Positions 1-6,620 of a stretch of 6,975 nt of DNA are shown piece by piece (position 1 is the stretch's first letter; each line of letters begins with the position of its first letter). The stretch is taken from positions 1-6,975 of the forward strand of contig JBEVEP010000216.1 in the NCBI GenBank assembly GCA_040512755.1. The letters are read 5' to 3'. The notes below the pieces were generated by a model, which worked only from the letters and a program-made list of their open reading frames with translations, was not told the origin of the DNA and searched no databases. This stretch comes from JBEVEP01 sp040512755 (GTDB lineage: Bacteria > Pseudomonadota > Alphaproteobacteria > Rhizobiales > Rhizobiaceae). A program made the translations under genes and the position numbers.

Positions 1-266
1 GAGCCGCGAAGCGGGCCCGGGCCTCGGATGAAAATTTCCAGCCGCGTTTCCGCCACGCGACCGGCCCGGCACCGCCGCCCTCCCTGATACCCGGTGCGCA
101 CCAGGTTCCCGTGAGAGCGATGGGCCGATTATGTGGGAGGCGGAAAGGGCGTGGATAAAGAATTTCGTTTTCTTCATCCCAGTGCTGGGAGCGGAGACGG
201 ATGAGGGGGCTTCCAGCTTGGCGCGCCGCACTCCGTCCAACCACCGTGATGATCACCGAGGCTTGA
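1..266. other. GC-rich non-coding stretch, nothing recognised
   Basis: I see no convincing gene here. Open frames exist on both strands, but their translations are low-complexity, rich in Arg, Pro and Gly, and lack a good ribosome-binding site. There is a 10-base perfect palindrome of G and C at 14-23 and a short inverted repeat, TCCCA/TGGGA, at 177-190; neither is followed by a T run. This is probably the intergenic space behind an upstream gene that lies outside the window. Confidence 0.5.
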
Positions 267-294
267 TTGACTCTTTGCCGAAACCGCGTAAAAG
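267..294 (+). promoter_or_regulatory. Candidate promoter of the asd leader transcript
   Basis: TTGACT at 267-272 matches the sigma-70 type -35 box in five of six positions. A weak -10-like TAAAAG lies at 289-294 after a 16-base spacer. Transcription would start near 301, just ahead of the leader ribosome-binding site at 308-313 and the leader ATG at 320. A very short untranslated region before a leader peptide is the usual arrangement in amino-acid attenuators. The -10 match is poor, so this call leans on position. Confidence 0.4.
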
Positions 295-319
295 GCAACG
301 CCAAGTTACGGAGCACCTG

Positions 320-436
320 ATGCGCGGCCTTTTGATGGCGCTTTTCGCATTCGACTTCCCCGGCCACGCCGGGCGTGGGCGCGCGCCTGTCCGTTCCCCG
401 AAAACCACGGCCAAAACGACCACCAAAACGGTCTGA
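320..436 (+). CDS. Thr/Lys-rich leader peptide of asd (38 aa, putative)
   Basis: This small ORF begins at ATG 320 and is preceded by a good Shine-Dalgarno, ACGGAG at 308-313, six bases before the start. The first 27 residues are unremarkable. The last eleven sense codons (401-433) read KTTAKTTTKTV, six threonines and three lysines, and the TGA is at 434-436. Threonine and lysine are both end products of the pathway that starts with the downstream enzyme Asd. Known leader peptides of attenuators, such as thrL and trpL, carry runs of codons for the regulated amino acid just before their stop. Inferred role: a ribosome that stalls on Thr or Lys codons when charged tRNA is scarce changes the folding of the RNA between 437 and 506 and lets transcription continue into asd. 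The frame stays open upstream to an ATG at 131, but only the ATG at 320 has a ribosome-binding site. No homologue comparison was possible. The alternative is a chance ORF, which the codon run and the downstream hairpins make unlikely. Confidence 0.7.
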   Translation: MRGLLMALFAFDFPGHAGRGRAPVRSPKTTAKTTTKTV

Positions 437-489
437 GTTCCCTTGGCCTGCTCACCCTCTCCCGGGTTCGGCCCGGGGGCGGAACCCGC
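409..489 (+). promoter_or_regulatory. Attenuator RNA: leader hairpin and antiterminator-like hairpin
   Basis: Two foldings precede the terminator. GGCCAA (409-414) can pair with TTGGCC (443-448), with GACC (418-421) and GGTC (430-433) paired inside. This hairpin lies over the Thr/Lys codons and the leader stop, so a translating ribosome would disrupt it. Further on, CGGGTTC-G-GCC (463-473) pairs with GGC-G-GAACCCG (478-488): ten pairs with one G-G mismatch and a four-base loop. The 3' arm of this hairpin overlaps the 5' arm of the terminator stem (483-489), so the two exclude each other, as an antiterminator and terminator must. A competing hairpin, CCCGGG (461-466) with CCCGGG (472-477), would break the antiterminator and free the terminator. 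How ribosome position selects between these is not resolved by hand. Confidence 0.55.
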
Positions 490-506
490 AACGGCCGGCG
501 GGTTTT
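483..506 (+). terminator. Attenuator terminator upstream of asd
   Basis: AACCCGC (483-489) and GCGGGTT (498-504) form a perfect 7-base-pair stem with an 8-base loop, and the second arm runs into TTTT (503-506). It lies 47 bases after the leader stop codon and 39 bases before the asd ATG, so it would end transcription before the structural gene. The T run is short, so it may be only partly efficient. Confidence 0.6.
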
Positions 507-545
507 CTCCAGGAAACGAGCGGAGAGGGACAGGAGATATCCAAC

Positions 546-1580
546 ATGGGTTTTAAGGTTGCAGTCGTCGGCGCCACGGGCAATGTGGGCCGGGAAATGC
601 TCAACATCCTCGAGGAACGCGGTTTTCCGGCAGACGAGGTCGTGCCGCTGGCGTCGCGCCGTTCAGTCGGCACCGAAGTCTCCTACGGTGATCGCACCCT
701 GAAGGTGAAGGCCCTGGACACCTTTGACTTCTCCGACACGGATATCTGCGTCATGTCGGCCGGGGGCAATGTTTCCAAGGAATGGTCGCCGAAAATCGGA
801 CGCCAGGGCTGTGTCGTCATCGATAACTCGTCGGCTTGGCGTTACCACGCTGACGTGCCTCTGATCGTACCGGAAGTGAACCCCGACGACATTTCCGGAT
901 TTACGAAGAAGAACATCATTGCCAATCCGAACTGCTCGACGGCACAGCTCGTTGTGGCGTTGAAGCCGCTGCACGATGTGGCGACCATCAAGCGCGTGGT
1001 CGTGGCCACGTATCAGTCCGTTTCGGGCGCCGGCAAGGAGGGCATGGACGAGCTGTTCGAGCAGACACGCGCGGTCTTCGTCGCAGATCCGATCTCTGCC
1101 AAGAAGTTCACCAAGCGCATCGCCTTCAACGTCATTCCACATATCGATGTCTTCCTCGATGACGGCTTCACCAAGGAAGAGTGGAAGATGGTCGCCGAAA
1201 CCAAGAAGATGCTCGATCCAAAGATCAAGCTGACCGCGACCTGTGTGCGCGTGCCGGTCTTCATCGGCCATTCGGAGGCAGTGAACGTCGAGTTCGAGAA
1301 GCCGATCAGCGCAGATGAGGCACGCGAGATCTTGCGGGAAGCGCCCGGATGTCTGGTCGTGGACAAGCGCGAAAATGGCGGCTACGTGACGCCACTCGAA
1401 TCGGCGGGCGAGGATGCGACCTATATCTCCCGCATCCGCGAGGATTCGACTGTCGAGAACGGCCTTTCCATGTGGGTCGTCTCCGACAATTTGCGTAAGG
1501 GCGCAGCCCTCAATACCGTACAGATCGCCGAACTTCTCATCGCGCGCGGCCTCATAACGCCGAAGAAGAAGGCGGCATAA
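546..1580 (+). CDS. asd: Aspartate-semialdehyde dehydrogenase
   Basis: The cytoplasmic enzyme reduces aspartyl-4-phosphate to aspartate 4-semialdehyde with NADPH, the branch-point step towards lysine and diaminopimelate (hence peptidoglycan), threonine, isoleucine and methionine. The 344-residue product has the N-terminal nucleotide-binding loop GATGNVG at residues 9-15. The active-site cysteine is Cys130 in NPNCST, and CVRVPVFIGHSE (233-244) supplies the conserved Arg235 and His242. The C-terminal helix around NTVQIAELLI is also typical. Length is normal for the family. I chose ATG 546 because AGGAG at 532-536 sits nine bases before it and the protein starts directly with the Rossmann strand. 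The same frame is open upstream to 375, but that would add 57 residues encoded by the attenuator hairpins. Expression is probably controlled by the Thr/Lys leader just upstream. The gene converges on the two-component operon. Confidence 0.97.
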   Translation: MGFKVAVVGATGNVGREMLNILEERGFPADEVVPLASRRSVGTEVSYGDRTLKVKALDTFDFSDTDICVMSAGGNVSKEWSPKIGRQGCVVIDNSSAWRYHADVPLIVPEVNPDDISGFTKKNIIANPNCSTAQLVVALKPLHDVATIKRVVVATYQSVSGAGKEGMDELFEQTRAVFVADPISAKKFTKRIAFNVIPHIDVFLDDGFTKEEWKMVAETKKMLDPKIKLTATCVRVPVFIGHSEAVNVEFEKPISADEAREILREAPGCLVVDKRENGGYVTPLESAGEDATYISRIREDSTVENGLSMWVVSDNLRKGAALNTVQIAELLIARGLITPKKKAA

Positions 1581-1590
1581 AAACTACAGT

Positions 1591-1620
1591 CGTGGCGGAG
1601 GAGGATTTTCCTTCGCCACG
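1591..1620. terminator. Hairpin between convergent genes, probable terminator
   Basis: CGTGGCG (1591-1597) and CGCCACG (1614-1620) form a perfect stem that continues inward with G-T, A-T and G-C pairs to about 12 pairs around a four-base loop. It lies 11 bases after the asd stop and about 87 bases after the response-regulator stop on the other strand. A run of five A (1579-1583) on the plus strand gives the minus-strand transcript five U seven bases after the stem, while the plus side has no U run. It therefore looks better as a terminator for the minus-strand operon, and may block read-through from both directions. Confidence 0.55.
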
Positions 1621-1707
1621 CTTCCCTGGCGCGGGCCTGTTGCCGCGAGAAACCAATCTGCGTCTCCGTGAACCGCAGTATGGCGGCACTTCCAGAGAGT
1701 GCGGGTC

Positions 1708-2430
1708 TCAGGAATATATGTAGCCCACGCCGCGGACTGTCTTGATCACCTCCGGCTTCGAGGGGTCCGTTTCGATCTTCTTGCGCAGCCGGGATATCCG
1801 GATATCGATGCTGCGATCGAACGGGTCCCATCCTCTGTCGTGGGCGAGTTCGAGCAATTGGTCGCGGTTGAGGATATGGCCGCGATGCTCCGCGAAAACC
1901 TTGAGCAACCGGAATTCCATTGCTGTTATCGGCACTTCGGCGCCTTCCGCATCGAAGAGCTTATGCGCCTGCAGGTCCAGTCTGCATGTTCCGAACCGGA
2001 CAGGTTGGAGCGCCTGGCCGTCCGGTTTCTCTGCGTCTTTCGTCATTCCCGCCGTCCGGCGCAGCACCGCTTTCACACGAGCCAGCAATTCGCGGAGGTC
2101 GACGGGCTTGGCGACATAGTCGTCGGCGCCGACCTCAAGGCCGACCACGCGGTCGACAATCTCCGCCGACCCAGTCAGCATGATGATGGCGACGTCGGAA
2201 TGTTCGCGAAGGTGCCGCGCCAAGGAAAGGCCGTCCTCTCCGGGCATACGAATGTCCAGTATGACCACGTCGACAGGCTGGCTGGCGACGATCTCGCGCA
2301 GGACCGGACCGGCTTCTGCCTGGGTCACCACATAGCCATGGCTCGCCAGATATTCCCCGACAGTGTCTCGAATATCCGGTTCGTCGTCGCAAACGACAAT
2401 GTGCGCAGTTGCTGTCAAAGCATTAGTCAA
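1708..2430 (-). CDS. OmpR/PhoB-family DNA-binding response regulator
   Basis: This is a two-domain transcription factor of a two-component system. The receiver domain (about residues 10-122, numbered from the TTG at 2430) has the acidic pair Asp15/Asp16 in CDDE, phospho-acceptor Asp59 in VVILDIRMPG, switch Thr86 and Lys108 in VAKP. The C-terminal winged-helix domain (about 140-240) has TAMEFRLLKVFAEHRG, DPFDRSIDIRISRLRKKIE and KTVRGVGYIYS, the usual family signatures, and is complete. No ATG lies in a sensible place. The frame opens at a TTG at 2526 inside the kinase gene, but that adds 32 residues unlike the family. TTG 2430 gives MTNALTATAHIVVCDDE, a normal 240-residue regulator, although its Shine-Dalgarno is weak; TTG 2418 is a second option. 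The gene begins 49 bases after the kinase stop on the same strand, so the two are probably co-transcribed and partners. I cannot name a specific orthologue. Confidence 0.9.
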   Translation of the reverse strand: MTNALTATAHIVVCDDEPDIRDTVGEYLASHGYVVTQAEAGPVLREIVASQPVDVVILDIRMPGEDGLSLARHLREHSDVAIIMLTGSAEIVDRVVGLEVGADDYVAKPVDLRELLARVKAVLRRTAGMTKDAEKPDGQALQPVRFGTCRLDLQAHKLFDAEGAEVPITAMEFRLLKVFAEHRGHILNRDQLLELAHDRGWDPFDRSIDIRISRLRKKIETDPSKPEVIKTVRGVGYIYS

Positions 2431-2479
2431 CGGAAATTTAGCCCAACTGCAAATAATCTGCGCCGAGGTGCGGAACAAT

Positions 2480-5400
2480 TCAATAGGCGTGGGGCTCAAT
2501 GTCCTTATTGACGAGCTTGGAGACAAAGGAGCGGAGTTCGTCGGGCTTGATGGGTTTTTCCAGATAAGGCCGTTTCGTGGCGCGCAGAAAAGCCTGTGCG
2601 TCCGGGCTGATCGTGTCGCCCGTCAGGAAGGCGAGCCGCTCGACCTCGGCAGGGTGGAAATCGGCGATGTAGTTGAACATACGCCGCCCGTCCATATTCG
2701 GCATTTTGAGATCACTCAAAATCAGCGCGAAGCGGCGTTTCTTCAATTGCTCGAGGGCCTCTTCGCCGGACCGCGCGAGCGTAATGTCGAGCCCATCCCT
2801 GCGAAGGACCTCGGCAATCACATCTCCCACGTCATGTTCGTCTTCGACCACCAGGCAGGCGAGTCCCGCCGAAGTCGCGAGGTCATGTGCGACGACTTCG
2901 ACCTGTTCGCCTGGGCGGCTCGATACGGGTAGCGTGATGATGAATGTCGAGCCCTTGCCCTCGGTGGTCTCGACCTCGATCGTCCCTCGGTGCGACTGCA
3001 CGATTCGATGGCAGAAGGAGAGCCCGATCCCGGTTCCCGCTCCGACTTCCTTGGTGGTGAAGAACGGCTCGAAGATCCTCGAAACGATCTCGCTGGAGAT
3101 TCCAGGCCCTGTGTCGGCGATCTTCACCACAAGGTTGCCTGTGCCCAGCTGGCGTCTGGCCGAGATCGTTATTTTGCGTTGACCGTTCCAGTCATGTAGC
3201 GCCTGTTCGGCGTTGACGACCAGATTGATCAATACCTGGCTCAGTTGATCCGGATCGGCCCAGATCGGCGGAAGGTTCGGCTCCAGGTGGATGGCCAACT
3301 CGACGTCCGAGGATCTGATGGAATACCCGGCCACTTCGACGGCCGCCGCGATGACGTCGTCGATCTCGACATTGGAGGTCCGCGTCGGCTGCTGCCTCGC
3401 CATGGCGAGAAACGTCCTGACAATGCGCGCGCATCGCTCAGCAGCCTTGCTGATCTTATCGGCGCGCTCGGCGGTCTTGGTATCGGCCGCCGCCTCCTTC
3501 AGCATGAGAGACAATCCCAGCACGACAGACAGCGGATTGTTCAGCTCGTGGGCGACACCGGCCAGCAGCTCGCCAAGCGCCGAGAGTTTCTCATTCTGAT
3601 GCAGCGTTTCGCGCTGACGCTCCAGCTCGCGTTGCATGTTGATCCGATCGGTCAGGTCGTAAGTGTGGGAGACGATGACCTTCTCGCCGTGAAAGTCGAT
3701 CAACCGCGATGAAATCGAACACCAGCAAATCTCGCCATCCTTGCGCTTGAGCTGGGTTTCGAAGTCGTCGACGCTTCCGTCGCGCAAGAGCCGCGCGACA
3801 TACTCCCGCCGATCCTGTGGGTTGACGTAATAGTCGATTGCCGTGGCCGCTTCGCCCAACAACTCCACGGTGGCGGGGCTGCGATAAAACAGCTTTCCAT
3901 CATGCGCGCGGGTCATCTGAATGTTTACGGGGCACGCCTCCAAGACCTTGCGGACCAGCTCATCGGCCTCCTTCGCGGCTAACTCAGCGCGCTTGCGTTC
4001 GGTGATATCAACGCGGGTTACCACAAAGCCGCCTTCGCGGGTCGGGCAGTTCGAGACGAAGAACCAGCCTCCGTCCGTATGCTGGAACTCCTGCTGGCGG
4101 AATTCCCGCCGGTCACGCGCCCGTTCAGCGAGCCATTCGTCGATTTTGTCAGGCGGAACCGAAAACTGGTTGCGTTCGGCAGTAACGCGCAGGAAGTCGA
4201 ACCAGTTGACGCCGGGGACAAGCACATCGGCGCTGATGGCATGCATCGTCCGGTACTGGCGGTTGGCCAGGACCAGGCAGTCATTCTTGTCATAGAGGGC
4301 GAAACCTTCGGCGAGCGACTCGATGGCGTCGGTCAGTCGCTCGTTGGCTTGCCGGGTCTCTTCCTGGGCGGCGACCAGGTCGGTGATGTTGGTCGTATTG
4401 GAGACGATCACCTGCCTGCCCTGGAAGTCGATGAGGCGCGCGGAAATGGACGCCCAGAAGACATTATCGCCGGTGTCGTATTGCTGGATGCGGAAGTCGT
4501 CGAGGCGGCCGGTCACGCGCAGCGTCTGGATAAGCCTGTCGCGGTCGTAGGGGCTGACGAAATAGTCGGAAATCTGCGGCCGGTCGCCGTAGAGTTGCCA
4601 ACTGGCCGGGTTCCGATAGAGCGTGTCTCCGTCGAGGGTCGACATGCGTGTCGGTGACGGGCAGGCGTCGAGTACTTTTTGGAGCAGCGCAGTCGCGTCG
4701 CGCTCCATGGCATCGGCGTTCTTGCGCTCGCTGATGTCGGCGCGGGTGACCACGAAGCCGCCCAGATCGGTCGGATGAATCGACACCGAGTGCCATTTGC
4801 CGTTCCCAAGATTGACTTCATAGTGGCGTTGGAAATCGATCCGGCTCTGGATTCGTTCTTCGAACCATTCCTCCTCGCGACCGATGGCATCCGGATACGC
4901 GCCGCGCCGCGCCGACTCGCGAAGGAGTTCGGTCCACTCCACGCCGGGCTTGATCATGTCGTCAACCAGCCTGTTCATCTCGCGGTACAGGCTGTTGCAC
5001 ATCACCAGCTTCTGGTCCTCGTCATAGAGGGCAAATCCCTCCGACAAAGACTCGACCGCATTGGCGAGCATTTCGCGGGCAAGTGCGACCTCGCTGTCGC
5101 GCTGCTTCTGCTTGGTGACGTCGGCGATGACGGCGAGGACCATGCGCCGGCCCTGGAACTCGACGATCGTGAGATTGCCGAGAGCCCAGAACTCCTGGCC
5201 GTCCGGTCTCTTCAGCCTTGCTTCGCAATTTTCGACAATGCCGCTGCGCATCAGTTCGCGGCTGATCTCAAGATATTGCTCGCGATCAACGAAGTAGTCG
5301 GCGGTCCATTGCGGCTTGGTGGGCCCGTTCCTGCTCCAGCCGAAAAGGCGCTCGGCGGCCTTGCTCTGGTAGATGACCTGGCCGGAGCTGGCGTCACTCA

Positions 5401-6184
5401 TCCACACAGGTAACGGATTCTTCTTGATCAGGAATTTGAACAGGTCTTCCCGTTGTTTGCGCTCGGTGATGTCGAGCACGCCGATAATGAGGGAAGGCCG
5501 CCCATGGTACACGCCGCGCCGGCAATTGGTCGAACACCAGACCGTCGAACCGTTGGTGCGCTTGAGCTGGATTTCGTAGTCCCGCAGGATGTCGGTTTCG
5601 CTGACGAGCGTGCGGATCTCTTCGAAATCGTGCGGTTCGACGTAGTGATCAGTGATGTACTGGTATTCTTCCTGTTGCCATTTGCGGCCGAGCAGGTTTG
5701 AGGCATCGAGGCTTTCATAGAGGATTTGCCGGCTTTCCTCATCAACCACCCAAACCGGCAAGGGATGACTGTCGGTAATGCAACGGAAAACCTCGGCGCT
5801 CTCCAGATGCGCCAGTTCGGTGCGTTTCATTTCCGTGATGTCGATGCTCACCAGGGCAGCGCCGCCCTCGGGACGAGGATGCGACGTGAGAAGCTTCCAT
5901 CTTCCGTCGAGTGTTTCGGCTTCGATCGGCGCAGCCTCGGGTTGCTTCCAGCGCGCAGAGGCGGTTCGGACGAACGCGTCGCCTTGCGTTACGGTCTGAC
6001 CGTCGAAGCTCTTGAAGGTTGAGAGAACCTCCGCGACCACGGCCGTACTGTTCATCCCTTTGGTTTTGCTGCGCGATGGCCGGCATGTGCCAAAAAGCTC
6101 GGGGCTGGCGTCCAGGAGAATATCGTCCGCGTCGAAGAGCGCGTAACCCGTCCGCGCAGCCATGACCGAATCGTCACCATGCAT
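2480..6184 (-). CDS. Soluble hybrid sensor histidine kinase with seven PAS-like domains
   Basis: This 1234-residue protein has no signal peptide or membrane segment and should sense an intracellular signal. Seven PAS-like segments lie at about residues 12-118, 130-243, 248-360, 373-488, 498-603, 618-731 and 742-848, most ending in a DIT-ERK type linker. The first, fourth and sixth resemble the PAS_7 type (EGFALYD start, GGFVVTR end). Next come HisKA with the H box GVAHELNNPL (phospho-acceptor His879) and HATPase_c with N box INLVVNAEQAL (Asn987, Asn991), G1 DTGPG (1024-1028), F box FEPFF and G2 GAGTGIGLS (1048-1056). A receiver domain (about 1107-1224) follows, with Glu1114/Asp1115, phospho-acceptor Asp1158 in LILSDLKMP, Thr1188 and Lys1210. 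All catalytic motifs are intact. No Hpt domain is encoded in the window. ATG 6184 has only a weak GGGG upstream; ATG 6163, seven codons in, is an alternative. The gene heads an operon with the OmpR-type regulator and is divergent from a DUF1127 gene. The ligand cannot be told from sequence. Confidence 0.95.
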   Translation of the reverse strand: MHGDDSVMAARTGYALFDADDILLDASPELFGTCRPSRSKTKGMNSTAVVAEVLSTFKSFDGQTVTQGDAFVRTASARWKQPEAAPIEAETLDGRWKLLTSHPRPEGGAALVSIDITEMKRTELAHLESAEVFRCITDSHPLPVWVVDEESRQILYESLDASNLLGRKWQQEEYQYITDHYVEPHDFEEIRTLVSETDILRDYEIQLKRTNGSTVWCSTNCRRGVYHGRPSLIIGVLDITERKQREDLFKFLIKKNPLPVWMSDASSGQVIYQSKAAERLFGWSRNGPTKPQWTADYFVDREQYLEISRELMRSGIVENCEARLKRPDGQEFWALGNLTIVEFQGRRMVLAVIADVTKQKQRDSEVALAREMLANAVESLSEGFALYDEDQKLVMCNSLYREMNRLVDDMIKPGVEWTELLRESARRGAYPDAIGREEEWFEERIQSRIDFQRHYEVNLGNGKWHSVSIHPTDLGGFVVTRADISERKNADAMERDATALLQKVLDACPSPTRMSTLDGDTLYRNPASWQLYGDRPQISDYFVSPYDRDRLIQTLRVTGRLDDFRIQQYDTGDNVFWASISARLIDFQGRQVIVSNTTNITDLVAAQEETRQANERLTDAIESLAEGFALYDKNDCLVLANRQYRTMHAISADVLVPGVNWFDFLRVTAERNQFSVPPDKIDEWLAERARDRREFRQQEFQHTDGGWFFVSNCPTREGGFVVTRVDITERKRAELAAKEADELVRKVLEACPVNIQMTRAHDGKLFYRSPATVELLGEAATAIDYYVNPQDRREYVARLLRDGSVDDFETQLKRKDGEICWCSISSRLIDFHGEKVIVSHTYDLTDRINMQRELERQRETLHQNEKLSALGELLAGVAHELNNPLSVVLGLSLMLKEAAADTKTAERADKISKAAERCARIVRTFLAMARQQPTRTSNVEIDDVIAAAVEVAGYSIRSSDVELAIHLEPNLPPIWADPDQLSQVLINLVVNAEQALHDWNGQRKITISARRQLGTGNLVVKIADTGPGISSEIVSRIFEPFFTTKEVGAGTGIGLSFCHRIVQSHRGTIEVETTEGKGSTFIITLPVSSRPGEQVEVVAHDLATSAGLACLVVEDEHDVGDVIAEVLRRDGLDITLARSGEEALEQLKKRRFALILSDLKMPNMDGRRMFNYIADFHPAEVERLAFLTGDTISPDAQAFLRATKRPYLEKPIKPDELRSFVSKLVNKDIEPHAY

Positions 6185-6240
6185 TTGCCGTACCCCGCTT
6201 TTCAGCCCCGACGAGGCGCTAACACACTGACCCTAATGCC

Positions 6241-6291
6241 GCTTTGTTTCAGTCTGCGTTCAAAAACCGCTCGCTTTGTTTCAATTGTATC
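6241..6291 (-). repeat. GAAAC-box element, copy C (towards the kinase)
   Basis: Read on the minus strand, this copy has boxes GATAC, GAAAC, GAAC and GAAAC at offsets 0, 9, 30 and 41, matching copies A and B with one base missing in the middle. The first 14 bases (GATACAATTGAAAC) differ from A and B at only two positions. The last box ends at 6246, 61 bases before the kinase ATG. An ATTAG at 6237-6233 follows and could be part of a -10 box. Inferred role: operator and promoter of the kinase operon. Confidence 0.6.
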
Positions 6292-6321
6292 TGCGGGCGA
6301 AGCCGTTTTGCCGCTACCGCT

Positions 6322-6372
6322 GGAAACAAATGAAACGTTTCCTCTGGCTTGCTGAAACACAACGGAAACAGG
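6322..6372 (+). repeat. GAAAC-box element, copy A (middle of the divergent region)
   Basis: GAAAC boxes start at 6323, 6332, 6354 and 6365, giving offsets of 0, 9, 31 and 42. By hand alignment this copy matches copy B at 38 of 51 positions without gaps, including 14 identical bases at the start and nine at the end. Box 2 is also half of a perfect palindrome, GAAACGTTTC (6332-6341), not kept in B. It points along the plus strand, but no recognised gene follows within 300 bases. Where B and C have TAG after the last box, this copy has CAG (6380-6382). Confidence 0.6.
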
Positions 6373-6438
6373 ATCGGGACAGACTGTGCAGCGCCACGTC
6401 CGCCAATTCTCGTAAGCGTATGTCAGCCCAAGCTTATC

Positions 6439-6467
6439 AAAAAAACCCGTCGACCTTAACAGACGGG
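6439..6467 (-). terminator. Intrinsic terminator on the minus strand, with no gene in front of it
   Basis: In the minus-strand transcript, CCCGTC (6467-6462) pairs with GACGGG (6451-6446) around a 10-base loop and is followed directly by seven U (6445-6439). A flanking G-U pair can extend the stem. This is a textbook intrinsic terminator. It points at the kinase but lies upstream of the kinase's likely promoter, so it either ends a small RNA made from about 6470-6640 or shields the kinase from antisense transcription arising near the DUF1127 gene. Confidence 0.65.
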
Positions 6468-6540
6468 CAGCCATCGCGCTCGGGAGATGAATTCGGCGGG
6501 TCATCGGGGCGAAGGCTTTGACGATACTCGTGTACTGACC

Positions 6541-6565
6541 CCGGCCGTTCTCTACTGCAGGCCGG
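6541..6565. other. Hairpin-forming inverted repeat in the intergenic region
   Basis: CCGGCC (6541-6546) and GGCCGG (6560-6565) form a perfect 6-pair GC stem around a 13-base loop. There is no T run on either side, so it is not a terminator. On the minus strand it lies about 75 bases ahead of the intrinsic terminator and could be the 5' stem of a small RNA ending there. Confidence 0.35.
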
Positions 6566-6620
6566 ATGTTGTTCGCAGGCATCGTATCGTGCGCGTGCAC
6601 TTCATGCCCGTCACAGCAAC

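Noticed and set aside
131..319. Longer version of the leader ORF starting at ATG 131
   Set aside because: No ribosome-binding site precedes it and it would start upstream of the candidate promoter at 267-294. ATG 320 has a good Shine-Dalgarno.
375..545. N-terminal extension of asd to the ATG at 375 (401 residues)
   Set aside because: The extra 57 residues are encoded by the attenuator hairpins and have no resemblance to the family, while ATG 546 has AGGAG nine bases upstream and begins at the Rossmann strand.
663..1271. 202-codon minus-strand ORF within asd
   Set aside because: It is the antisense of a highly conserved enzyme gene and a typical high-GC shadow frame with no family features.
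1630..1647. CGCGG/CCGCG inverted repeat downstream of asd
   Set aside because: Only five pairs with an eight-base loop and no T run on either strand, and the stronger hairpin at 1591-1620 already explains termination.
1699..2511. 270-codon plus-strand ORF opposite the response regulator
   Set aside because: It is the antisense shadow of a clear receiver/winged-helix gene, as are the other long plus-strand frames between 2363 and 6022.
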